Assembly (NCBI GenBank): GCA_963662175.1
Contig: OY759215.1
Span: forward strand, 17,039,079 to 17,103,078
DNA from: Aradus depressus
Lineage: Eukaryota; Arthropoda; Insecta; Hemiptera; Aradidae
Length of the DNA: 64,000 nt
Reading direction: 5' to 3'
Under the pieces are notes generated by a model. The model saw only the letters and a list, made by a program, of their open reading frames with translations. It searched no databases and was not told the origin of the DNA. Positions 12,000 to 22,490 of the stretch are shown in pieces. Made by a program: the position numbers and the translations under genes. Within the stretch, counting starts at the first letter, position 1; each line of letters opens with the position of its first letter.

Positions 12000-13030
12000 A
12001 TCGTCTATTTTGAAGTGTGCGAAATGGAAGTCACTTAGTTGTTGCCAGCGTGCCACAACCCGGTTTTGGTATATCTATGTATTTTCTTCTATGGTGGAGC
12101 AGCAGCCTGTTAAGCTCTACGTCTATCTTACTCAGTCTTCTCGGTTCGAAATAAACTCAAGGCTCGTAAAAAAGTGTGCAGACTTACTCAATGAAAGAGC
12201 ACGTGGAAAAGAAATCCGACTCCTCTGGGGTCCCAGGACATAAGGGAGACTGGCTCGTGCAGCAACGGATGAAGGCATTATTGGAGCCGAGCTTTCAATA
12301 GGGATCACTAAGGTGCATTGTAAAACAGTTCTGAAGGAATGAGCATTGTGGAAAGGAAACTCATCTTGGCGTGATCAATCGGACAGTAAAAAGGTTAGTC
12401 GACAGTTTAGAGGACCGGACAACAAACGAAGGACAACTCTTCTTAGTTAGTTAGTTATTATGACTCTTGCCCGGGCTTTAACTACGAGGTCATATCGCCT
12501 ACTACCAGAGCGCTCTTTCGTCACTCTGGTGGACATGAGCCCGAGTCTTGAATTTGGCCTACCTACCCTAAATGTTTAGGGTTTTTAACGAGTACCTGAC
12601 ATACAGACTCGGGACCATCGCTTAACGTCCAATCGGAAGAATGGCGTGCTTAAGCTTATTTTACCTCCCAGATAAAATAAACTAAGGGCCTCGCTCGGGT
12701 TTCGAACCCACGATCTTGAGCTCAGAAGGCAAGCAACTCTTCTTGATCAACCCCTGAGATACTGATTGGGTACTTAACGGGACACTACTCGGCTAAGGAA
12801 AACATCTCCTTATAATGGCTCCTGTTCCGGATCCTTTCTGCAGAAGATGTGAAGTGATGGAGGAAACCACGCTACACATCCTGGACGAATGTCAAGGTTA
12901 CTCTCATCTTAAAGAATCTTCGATGAGGCGTTCCTCAACCCAGATTGAGCATACAGAGCTTCAAAAGGATTCTGCGCTTCACACTGAAAGTAGTAGTAAA
13001 ATACTTAGACTTTGGATAACATGAGTACAA
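12000..13030 (+). pseudogene. Non-LTR retrotransposon relic (RNase H-like part and ORF2 C-terminus)
   Basis: At 12180-12300 the frames read as a decayed RNase H domain (LLW.PGHKGD, then AATDEGIIGA). At 12780-13020 GHYSAKENI, then CRRCEVMEETTLHILDEC gives the Cys/His signature common at the end of LINE ORF2 proteins. Frames are broken, and a SINE at 12445-12733 splits the relic. Confidence 0.75.
12445..12733 (-). mobile_element. 5'-truncated SINE inside a LINE relic
   Basis: Main-family SINE in antisense, lacking the first bases of the head. Flanked by an 11-bp duplication CAACTCTTCTT (12434-12444 and 12734-12744). Retrotransposon coding sequence continues on either side. Confidence 0.9.
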
Positions 13031-14369
13031 AATCCTGCGATCTCGTTTTTGAGCGAATCTAGGAATGAGCATTGATGGCCGATGATTGAAAAACATGATG
13101 TTTGACGCCCGATGTTCGATGGTTCTGTATCGATGATATTCTACCATTGATTGTTTTGAGGCGATGATTATTCGTTGGAAATTTCATTGAATATTTGATC
13201 AAATTATAATTACTCCTCTTTTTACTGATTTCTTAAATTGAAATATTAAATAATTTTAATAAGCAAATGAAGTAAGTCCATAATATCGTTCTTAGAAGTT
13301 GGAATTACACTTTAGTTGTGTCCTGGTGCAAAGGGAGACTGCAAAGCGGGGAAAATCAAAAAGGGAGGTGGAGAAAGAGTGATCTGTACAAAGGTAGTTG
13401 GTATAAGAAAGTAATCCAGAAAGTAAGCAATAAAGACATTTATAAAATACATTTTTTAACAAAAATAGAACCGATTTTCGTCGAATTTCAAACGTTCAAT
13501 TAGCTATTTGCTCCACTTGTGGTTCAGCATCTCCCCCCTCGGAATTACTCATCTCCGCCTCGTGGAATACCCCAGAGGTCGCACGTGCAAGAGAAGATTT
13601 ACGCAAAGCATTACTAGATGAATACGTAGAAGGTTAAGTTGAGGTCCTTAGTTAATACACAGGTGGAAAGTTCATTATATCTTGTGGTTTCTGTGGTCGC
13701 ACCGCAGCTAAGAAAATTCTGCGGTTTTTAAATATCTTTAGTATATCTTTAGTATATAGTTTTATTATAATTATTAATATATAGGTGCAAGACTGTCTGT
13801 ACAGATGGGTTCAATGCACTTATACTAGTGAAATCATTAAAGAGCATGTAATTTTTTTTTTCTTTATTTCGAATATTTACAATTATCAATATGACCATAG
13901 ATAAAAATTAAGTATAAATTTAAAAAAAATAACAATAAAAAATACAAAAGTAAATAAAAAAATTGAATAAATAAAAAAAAAAATGCATAAGAAAGGTATA
14001 TACATCGAATATATATACAAAACAAAGTGAATATAAACAAAACAAAGAAAAAATATTAAATTTAAATAATAATAATAATAATAAACAATAATAATTAATA
14101 TATATAAATAAAATTATTACAACTCGAGACGTTTTCTGTCATCCCCCCCATTCCTCCAATTTGATGGGGAAGGCCGCATGCTCCGATGATCTCCCCTCTC
14201 GCCTTCCCACCTCACTAGAGCACTGCCCAGCAGTGGAGGCGAAGAAGTAAAGAAGAGTTGGAGGTGAGAGAAGTACATGAGGGGAGAAGCTGGTCACCAC
14301 TGGCATTCCCTAAATATTTTTGCTAAATTATAGTCAGGTCTCTCGGCCAGCACCACCTCAGTCTTCTGG

Positions 14370-14690
14370 GGAATTATCTGGATGGGAATGGGATGACACA
14401 AGAAAGATTACTTTGGAATTTAAAGAAGCGGACTTGATGGGGTTAATAACAAAATACATTTTTAAGTCATTATGGAGGGTAAGGTTGGAAAGATAGAAGA
14501 GTGCATTGACAATTGTTCTTAGGACTTTGAATTGGAAGGACTGGATACGATGTTAGATGGTTTAGCACAACCCCATAGTTCAAGTCCATATAGGACTTTT
14601 TATTGCCTTGTAATTGGTCAGTTTGTTTTCAATAGGAAGTCTGCAGCCGATAGAGCAGACCAAACCGTCTGTTGAGTTGTTGTCTTCAGT
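14370..14690 (-). pseudogene. Jockey-like retrotransposon relic, C-terminal region
   Basis: In three successive frames on the minus strand: LPIENKLTNYKAI.SPIWT, then GLELWGCAKPSNI, then IQSFQFKVLRTIVNALFYLS and LHNDLK. These follow the known order after the Jockey reverse-transcriptase palm. Two frameshifts show that it is dead. Confidence 0.75.
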
Positions 14691-15685
14691 AAAATTAACG
14701 AAGTTGCAGAAAATCATTTTTTACTTTCATATACCTACATTTAGTATTAGGAAGTATTGAAATCGCACCATTCACTGTAGGTGGTCCAAGTATCCACAAC
14801 TGCTAATTTTGTCGTTTGACGAGGGACACTAAATGGGCGATACATTATGTATTAGTATCAATCAATACAGGATCGTTGAGACTAATAAAGTGTCAGGTAT
14901 ATCGCAAGCTGTCACCTCGCCTCTTAAGGATCTTTTAAATATTCGTGTTGAAAGAATATTTATGTTATACAATTTTATTGTTTATTTTTATTTATAAATT
15001 ATGTAAATTGATTGGAAATAAATAAAATAAACATCAAAATAATAAAACAATAATGAGTCGATTTAGTTCTGAAATTTGGCAACTTTAACACACCCCTCTA
15101 GGTTATAAAATGTTATTCTAATTCTCTTATCTCTATAAGATCAGTCGAAACGACCCAAGGCTTTGAGACGCGACTAAAAAGACCAACCGATGACCTAAGA
15201 CTTTGATGTTAGTATTTGTTATTATATTAATAGTACCTATATAAATAAAGTTAAATTTATGCTTGTATGTTAGTTAGCTTGAGCTGTATTCATGAATTTT
15301 TCAGGGAATCTTCAAGGTGATCCGGTAAAAAGGATAGACTTCTTGGACTTCGCAAAGTTTTTGGCTGTGATTGGCTACTTACCCGAGGGGTATATATATT
15401 CTCTTTTTGGATTGTGGAGGATGAGGAGGAAGCGTACCTTGCTACGACACTGCTCCGGTTTAGGTAGAGTATCCGAGGACCGAGGCTCCACGTCACGCGG
15501 GCTGGGTGGCTCAGGTTGTCAAGTGGCTATCGTCCTTTCCGTAATGACGTAATCCACAGATCATAGCGGGCTCTCAATATGCCGCCCGAGAATCATGCAG
15601 GGGGAGTCAGGTACCGGTTCTCCCTCTCTTCAGTATAACCGAGGTTTTACTCGATGAAAAGGCCAGCTTATTGGCCAGCATCAGT

Positions 15686-16305
15686 CTATGGCGGCTTGCG
15701 AGCTAAGAGAGATTGGCTTCACTATTGCCTTATGTATAGTCCCATGGCGGCTTGCCAGCGAAGAGAGAGTGGCTTGACTATTGCCTTATGTATTGTCCTA
15801 TGGCGGCTTGCGAGCAAAGAGAGTGTGGCTTGACTATTGCCTTATGTATTGTCCTATGGCGGCTTGCGAGCGAAGAGAGAGTGGCTTGACTATTGCCTTA
15901 TGTATTGTCCTATGGCGGCTTGCCAGCGAAGAGAGAGTGGCTTGACTATTGCCTTATGTATTGTCCTATGGCGGCTTGCCAGCGAAGAGAGAGTGGCTTG
16001 ACTATTGCCTTATGTATTGTCCTATGGCGGCTTGCGAGCAAAGAGAGTGTGGCTTGACTATGGCCTTATGTATTGTCCTATGGCGGCTTGCGAGCGAAGA
16101 GAGAGTGGCTTGACTATTGCCTTATGTATTGTCCTATGGCGGCTTGCGAGCGAAGAGAGAGTGGCTTCACTATTGTCTTATGTATTGTCCTATGGCGGCT
16201 TGCGAGCTAAGAGAGATTGGCTTGACTATTGCCTTATGTATTGTCCTATGGCGGCTTGCGAGCGAAGAGAGAGTGGCTTGACTATTGCCTTATGTATTGT
16301 CCTAT
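15686..16305. repeat. 56-bp tandem array
   Basis: Eleven copies of a unit beginning ctatggcggcttgcgagcg and ending ccttatgtattgtc. They differ by few bases, so the array is young or homogenised. Since 56 is not a multiple of three, the 101-codon open frame across it passes through all three frames of the unit and is not a gene. Confidence 0.95.
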
Positions 16306-16311
16306 GTTAGA

Positions 16312-17584
16312 CTTTTAGTTATTTTTCCTGTCACTACAATTTTTACAATTTGCATTCGCTTTTCTACAACAAATCTTGAGAAAAGTTTTTGACGTAGAAC
16401 TACGTCTTTTCCGGCGGTATGGGGAGTTAAAGTGCGTCACACTTTGAGAGCTTATATCTCCTGAAATAATCGACGAATAATGAACCAAACGCCGATAGAA
16501 AGCTTGTGTAGTACGATTTATTATAAAACAATTTTATCCCTTAAATTTAGCAGCATAAAAACGAAAAAATTAGGTGAAATCCCGAATGATTGTATCTCAA
16601 AGTCAGTGGATGAGTCGCGAACCGCCATCCATCCTTGATAAAGAAGGATGAGTTATGTATTTATTTTATTTGTAATATGTATTATTTATGAAAGATGAAG
16701 GGTTGAAACTTGTTCTATAATAAATCGTATTATACAATTGACAACAATAATTATACAGCTCATTCTACTTCTAGTGAAATTAATTAATAATCTAATATGA
16801 TAGTACCATGAATTGTATATAGCATAAATGTTTATGAAATATATAAAATAAGAAAGATTTATTTTGTTTTAATTTGAAAACCTGAATATACTAGACGTTT
16901 GTACTTGCAAGGGTGCAGTCTGAGAGATTGCAGCGGATGCACAAAAAAAGCTTCCTCCGATCTGATAACATATAAAATGCTCAAGGTCCTGGTTTGGTAT
17001 TAGTGTCAGCTTTAGGTTGTATAGAGGAGATTAGTCAGTGAAGATGATCCGGTCTGAATCATGTCCTATGCTAACTGTCTGAGTCATTTTTGACAATTTT
17101 CACCTTCCAGCCTGCATAAGTAGACAAAATTATTCTCTGATCTGACTACGGATGACTAATATCATCTGTTTGGCGGAGGTTTTAGTTTGACTGTTCAAAA
17201 GATTGAAACCTAATTATGTGTATGGCAATTCGAAAAATGCCATTATCGCCCACAATTAGACGATTTGACGGAAACATCATAGCTTCCACTCCCATAAGTC
17301 GGTTTAGAATTGAAATAACGGAATGGGGTATTGATTAGGGGTTCACTTTGTCCCATTAATCATTATTGTCAACGAATTTACTCATGGCTTGTACCGATTA
17401 TAAATATGCATAATAAAAATTCAAGTACATGAAATATTTAGAAAAACAAAAATGCGTTATTCACTGTAAATTGTTTTACTATTTTTTTATAAATTTACGG
17501 TAATAATTTTTGTAATGAGTTATCCTTAAAGTACATAAAACAGGGATGAATTCCGCCAGCTTTGATTAGGATTTCAAGTGCGAG
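16312..17584. other. No gene seen
   Basis: AT-rich sequence without recognisable coding or repeat structure apart from short duplications. Confidence 0.5.
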
Positions 17585-17744
17585 TTGTGTGGAGAAATGG
17601 GGTTTATGGGAACAAAGCTATTCCTATTGACTGAAAGAGAGACGATTGAACGCTGTGACGAGGGAGGGCACAGACATCGTAACTCCGATGTGTCACGGGG
17701 AGGGTCGGGTTTGACGATCTCTTCAAGGCATGCCTCCTCACAAG

Positions 17745-17982
17745 AGTGGGCAATCAGTGACATTCAACGTATTCCTCCTTCCGACTGTGTCTGGGATATG
17801 CAAGTGGCAGGCTGTTCTGACGCTTGGCATCAGCTTCGCGGACTAAAGAAAACCTTAGTATCGAGTGGACAATCAGTGACATTCAACGTATTCCTCCTGC
17901 CGACTGTGTCTGGGATATGCAAGTGGCAGGCTGTCCTGACACTTGGCATCAGCTTCGCGGACTCACGAAAACCTTAGTATCG
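17745..17982 (+). repeat. 119-bp direct duplication with coding-like sequence
   Basis: Two tandem copies (17745-17863, 17864-17982), over 90% alike by eye. A plus-strand frame reads ISDIQRIPPADCVWDMQVAG in the second copy. It resembles coding sequence but I recognise no family. The unit is not a multiple of three, so the copies do not share a frame. Confidence 0.85.
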
Positions 17983-18389
17983 GGATTAGGAAATGCGGTG
18001 AACAAAAAGTAATTTCATGTCTATTTCTTATTATTATATTTTATATATTTTTTTATTTTATTTTACCCCTTTTTACTAAAGGACCTGAAATTTGTATAAA
18101 TGTGACAAACTAGCAAACATAAATGTCATATTTAAAGTGTGTGCTAACGATGGCGCAAGCTGAAAATTTATGTATACATTTTTCATAAAAATTAAACATG
18201 TTCTTGATTTTAATTTATTATATTAGCTTTTCATTATATCGACACAAATAGCAGAAATGTATTCGGACATTATCATTAAAACTCGGTAAAGCAAGATTAT
18301 ATTGCTTCGAATCAGAAACAAAGCAAGCGATGGAAGAAACCTATAGTTTCCGGGACCGACTTTATTCAAGAAACTAGGTTGCTACGGTG

Positions 18390-18600
18390 AGATGTAATGC
18401 GGCAAAGTGGTATTTCAACCCGACAAACATACAGTAAGGTGATATTTCAATCCGGCAAACATCCAGTAAGGTGATATTTCAACCCGGCAAACGTCCAGTA
18501 AGGTGATATTTCAACCCGGCAAACATCCAGTAAAGTGATATTTCAATCCGACAAACATCTAATATTGTGAGATTGTAATCCGGCAAACATCCACTTTCAA
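18390..18600. repeat. About 33-bp tandem array
   Basis: Six to seven diverged copies of gtgatatttcaacccggcaa plus acatccagtaag. The right end decays into shorter units. The 14-mer acccggcaaacatc occurs again alone at about 51626. Confidence 0.88.
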
Positions 18601-19935
18601 TCTGGCAAACACACAATCAGTGCGCTGAATTTGCGATCCTGCTAACACCCAGGTTCGATGAACTCGTGGTCCGAGCAATACTTCTTGGTGTGCGGTATGA
18701 GGATCCCACAGCCTGGCCAATAGAGTTCGCTCACAGCCCGGTAAATCCTCAGAAAGTATGCGAAGTCTTGCGATAAATCGGTATCTGGAGTAGAATTAAT
18801 GAACCTAGTGAATAACAAATTGGCCAGTTTTGCGAATGACTGACTGGATAATGAGTTCCGGTTGAATAGACTCAATCAATGAGAGATGATCCTGATGATG
18901 TTGTGTCCAGCTCATGAACGCTATGGCTCTACAGATTATTGTTCAAACACTCCTGTAGATCCCAATTACCGCCCCTCACATTCTTCAAAGCCCCTCCTAT
19001 AAGACTCATGGCTCATCATTTGTAATCTACCACCTGTTGGCGCCAGCATAAACGCCTTCTCTATCTATTTCACTTTTTTTTTTCATACAAAAGCATGGCT
19101 ACCCTCTAAATATAAGAAACTGTGTTTAATCAATCACTGTCGTACTCTCTTGTACTCTTTCAAATCTTCCCTTACGTGCACTAATTAATTTTTTACTTCC
19201 CCAACTATTGTACAGGAGAAGTAGGTACCATGTAGTACAGAAGTATTTTTTGTTTCTTTTTAATCGATTTGAAATCTGATTTTGAGTTTTTTTTTTTGAT
19301 ACAAGAGATAACAAAAAACGAAATCTCCGAAAGTGACCTTGGGGTGTCATCCTGATAGAAAGAATATATCAACGAAGGTATATCAAAAGTCCGATTGGTT
19401 TACAATCAAATAAGCAAATGGGAAAGGTTATAATTCAAAAGTGTAATAACTCCGGATAGCCAGTAATATGTTTCATAATGGGCATACCTCATTAACCTGT
19501 TTTTTGCAACAAAAAAAAAAAGCAGAAAATACTCATTGTATTTTTTTTTTTCTAGAAAAAAGATGAGAGAAGCCTCATTTATCCGGCTGATGACAAAAAA
19601 AAAGTCGAGGGACTTGGTCTCCCTTGGTACGCCACTACTCATTAGAGAGTAAAAATATATCGGCTCGATTAATAAATAATTTGGATCGAGACAATGATTT
19701 CCTCTCAAGGGGGTTCAGAGGGAGAACCGAACCTTATATAAGCTTGTAGCCTACCTGTTGCCAATGCTCCTGGCGCATTTGAAAATTATGAATAATGGTG
19801 AAACTGGGGAAATAGATTTGTGCTATTCCATTGAGCATATATTTATTTTTGATTATGGTGCAATTGTATGACGTAATTCGTGGTTTTACGCTTTGGCTCC
19901 TAAAAGTAAAAAGTTGGAAAACATATAGGCTATTA

Positions 19936-20280
19936 GGTTAGGTCAGGTTTTATGATTCATGCCCGGGCTTTAACTACGAGGTCATATCGCCTACTACCAG
20001 AACTCTCTTTCGTCACTCTGGTGGACCACAGCCCGACTCTACTCTGGGAGTCCTAAATTTTGCCTTCCCTAAATTTTTATTCACCTAGTGTAGGGGTCTT
20101 TAACGAGTACCTGACATCGTAGAGGCTCGGAACCATCGCTTTACGTCCCATCCGAAGGACGGCGTGCTTAAGTTTACTTTACCTCCCAGATAAAATAAAC
20201 TAAGGGCCTCGGTCGGGTTTCGAACACACGATCTTGAGCTCAGAAGGCAAGCACGCATACCACTGAGCTACCGGAGCCCT
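19936..20280 (-). mobile_element. SINE, first of a tandem pair
   Basis: Full-length antisense copy with A- and B-box head at its right end. A TTAGG-like tail lies at its left. It is followed by catataggcta and a second copy in the same orientation. Confidence 0.9.
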
Positions 20281-20291
20281 CATATAGGCTA

Positions 20292-20611
20292 GGTTAGGTT
20301 AGGTTTTATGACTCATGCCCGGGCTTTAACTACGAGGTCATATCGCCTACTACCAGAGCTCTCATTCGTCACTCTGGTGGACATCAGCCCGACTCTACTC
20401 TGGGAGTCCTAAATTTTGCCTTCCCTAAATTTTTATTCACCTAGGGTAGGGGTCTTTAACGAGTACCTGACATCGTACAGGCTCGGGACTGTCGCTTTAC
20501 TAGTTTATTTTACCTCCCAGATAAAATAAACTAAGGGCCTCGGTCGGGTTTCGAACCCATGATCTTGAGCTCAGAAGGCAAGCACGCATACCACTGAGCT
20601 ACCGGAGCCCT
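20292..20611 (-). mobile_element. SINE, second of a tandem pair
   Basis: Near-identical to the neighbouring copy, with a short internal deletion near tcgggactgtcgctttac. The pair is enclosed by CATATAGGCTATTA at 19922-19935 and 20612-20625, with a third partial copy between them. Confidence 0.9.
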
Positions 20612-20696
20612 CATATAGGCTATTATTATTACAATTATATTGTTACCGTAGAGACCATTATTATTTTATTATATAATTTTTTTTTAAACTATTATT

Positions 20697-20950
20697 TTGG
20701 GAACCCGGTTGAGGCCTTTAGTTTATTTTATCTGGGAGGTAAAATAATCTGAAGCACGCCGTCCTTCGGAAGGGACGTTAAGCGATGGTCCCGAGCCTGT
20801 ACGATGTCAGCTACTCGTTAAAGACCCCTGCCCTAGGTGAATAAAAATTTAGGGTAGGCAAAATTTAGGACTCCCGCAGTCGGGCTCATGTCCACCAGAG
20901 TGACGAAGGAGCGCTCTGGTAGTAGGCGATATGAACTCGTAGTTAAAGCT
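20697..20950 (+). mobile_element. 5'-truncated SINE
   Basis: Begins inside the B box (gggaacccgg) and runs through the conserved core to cgtagttaaagc. It points toward the tandem pair just upstream. Confidence 0.88.
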
Positions 20951-22425
20951 ATTAGCTTATTTTGTACATAATCATATGTTTGGATGTACCTATATGTATT
21001 TAATTTTTTTTTTTTTATGTATATTTTAATGTTAGTCATTCATCAAATTTACTCATGATTCTCATGGTTTATACCGATTGTAAAAATATTCAATATAAAG
21101 AATTTAATTGAAAAAATAAAAAACATATTATTACTAAGGAAGCTAACGAAGTATGATAAAGATATCAGGATAGATAAAATAATTACATGGCAAGACAATC
21201 AATCAAAACTAACGCCTTCATGGAGAGGTCCAATGTGCAGGAAACACTTCTCGTCTGCGGAAACTTCCTTGAAAAAAAGTATATCCAGTTATAGCCCATA
21301 AAAATGTGTTCACGTTAAGGGTGGAAGGTCGGACCTAAGGTAACCTCCCCTTTTTACCGAATGCCATCCAATACACCCGAGGGTGGTCACCAGAAATTAA
21401 TAATTAATATTGTAGACTCCAAGTAAATTTAATTAGTTCATTCTCTGTCAGACAACTCCTGAGATCATTAATTAATGTGTCAGAACAACTGTCAAGGCTT
21501 CTAATTAATCTTTGAGCCGGTGTAGTTCACAAATCACTTGATCAAAGAAATTAAGATTCTCTTATAAGTTTTTTTTTTCTATTTATTTCTGCAGATCTAC
21601 CAATTTCCTTTTAAAAAAAAGACAAAAATTCCCTTAATGGTGTAGACAGAAACTTGCTTCGGAACGAAAGGGAAAGGGCAACCTCGACCGGTTGCCTCGT
21701 TTTCTAATTCCAGTATGTTCATTAATTCTGTCTTCAAAACGTCGACTTTGTCTTTCCGTTAAAAATTATTAGAATGTTCTCGATATAACGCCAACAAAAT
21801 ATACATTATATGTTTGAGTAAAGAAAGATTTAATATTGGTTTTAAAGCTTTCAGCTCCATGAGCCAACATTTAGATAGAGGTAGGGACAAAGCTGAAATT
21901 GAGAACAAGAGTGGATTTACATAGTCAAGAAAGCGCCACGTGCTACCAATTATATATTGGACAGACTTTCCGACGTTTTAAATAAATATAACAAACTTAT
22001 GTTTTTGAAAATATTGTCGTTTCTATCACAAGGAGATTCCTTAGTTGAAAGTCTAATCTCTTCCTTACCTTCCTGATGCACCTGTATGAATGATTCGCAC
22101 TCAGCAAACTTTCTTAGTTTATAACTAAACCTGACGATATTATAATGCCTAAAACGGTAGATAATATACCAATTTCTTGTGGAAATAGATTATATTTTTA
22201 AAATGAAGTTTGTTATATTTATTTACTGTGCGATTACTTGGACTGGCTTTGGACGAAATGCTGGCATGAAACCCACATTCACATTTCTCTCTTAACCGTC
22301 AATACAAAATATTTTTTGGCTTTCGAAACAGATAATCGAAATTGGAGATAATTGAAAAACAAAACTAATACACCAATTCACTATGAATTCTTCCATAGTT
22401 AACTTGTTATGTATCATTGTTGCAG
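20951..22425. other. No gene seen upstream of the Spätzle-like exon
   Basis: AT-rich. The exon at 22426 begins with an acceptor, so this stretch is probably intron. No promoter could be placed. Confidence 0.45.
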
Positions 22426-22490
22426 GGGCCCGGACGACATGAGCGAGCCCTGAGACTATGCGCATTGCCTACAACAGCATCATCATTGCG
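22426..22490 (+). CDS. Spätzle-like gene: 5' UTR end plus first coding exon
   Basis: Acceptor tgttgcag precedes 22426 and donor gtgagt follows 22490. The coding part starts at ATG 22458 and encodes MRIAYNSIIIA, the first half of the signal peptide, ending in phase 0. This start is chosen because the next exon continues in frame with a hydrophobic run. A short upstream ORF (22439-22453) lies just before it. At least one further 5' exon must lie upstream, since this exon begins at a splice acceptor. Confidence 0.85.
22439..22453 (+). promoter_or_regulatory. Upstream ORF (MSEP-stop) before the Spätzle-like start
   Basis: An ATG at 22439 opens a four-codon reading frame ending at TGA 22451-22453, five bases before the main ATG at 22458. 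A scanning ribosome would meet it first, so it could lower translation of the main protein or force reinitiation. The sequence is seen directly; the regulatory effect is inference. Confidence 0.5.

Noticed and set aside
16005..16310. 101-residue open reading frame
   Set aside because: It runs through the 56-bp array in changing frames and is a by-product of the repeat.
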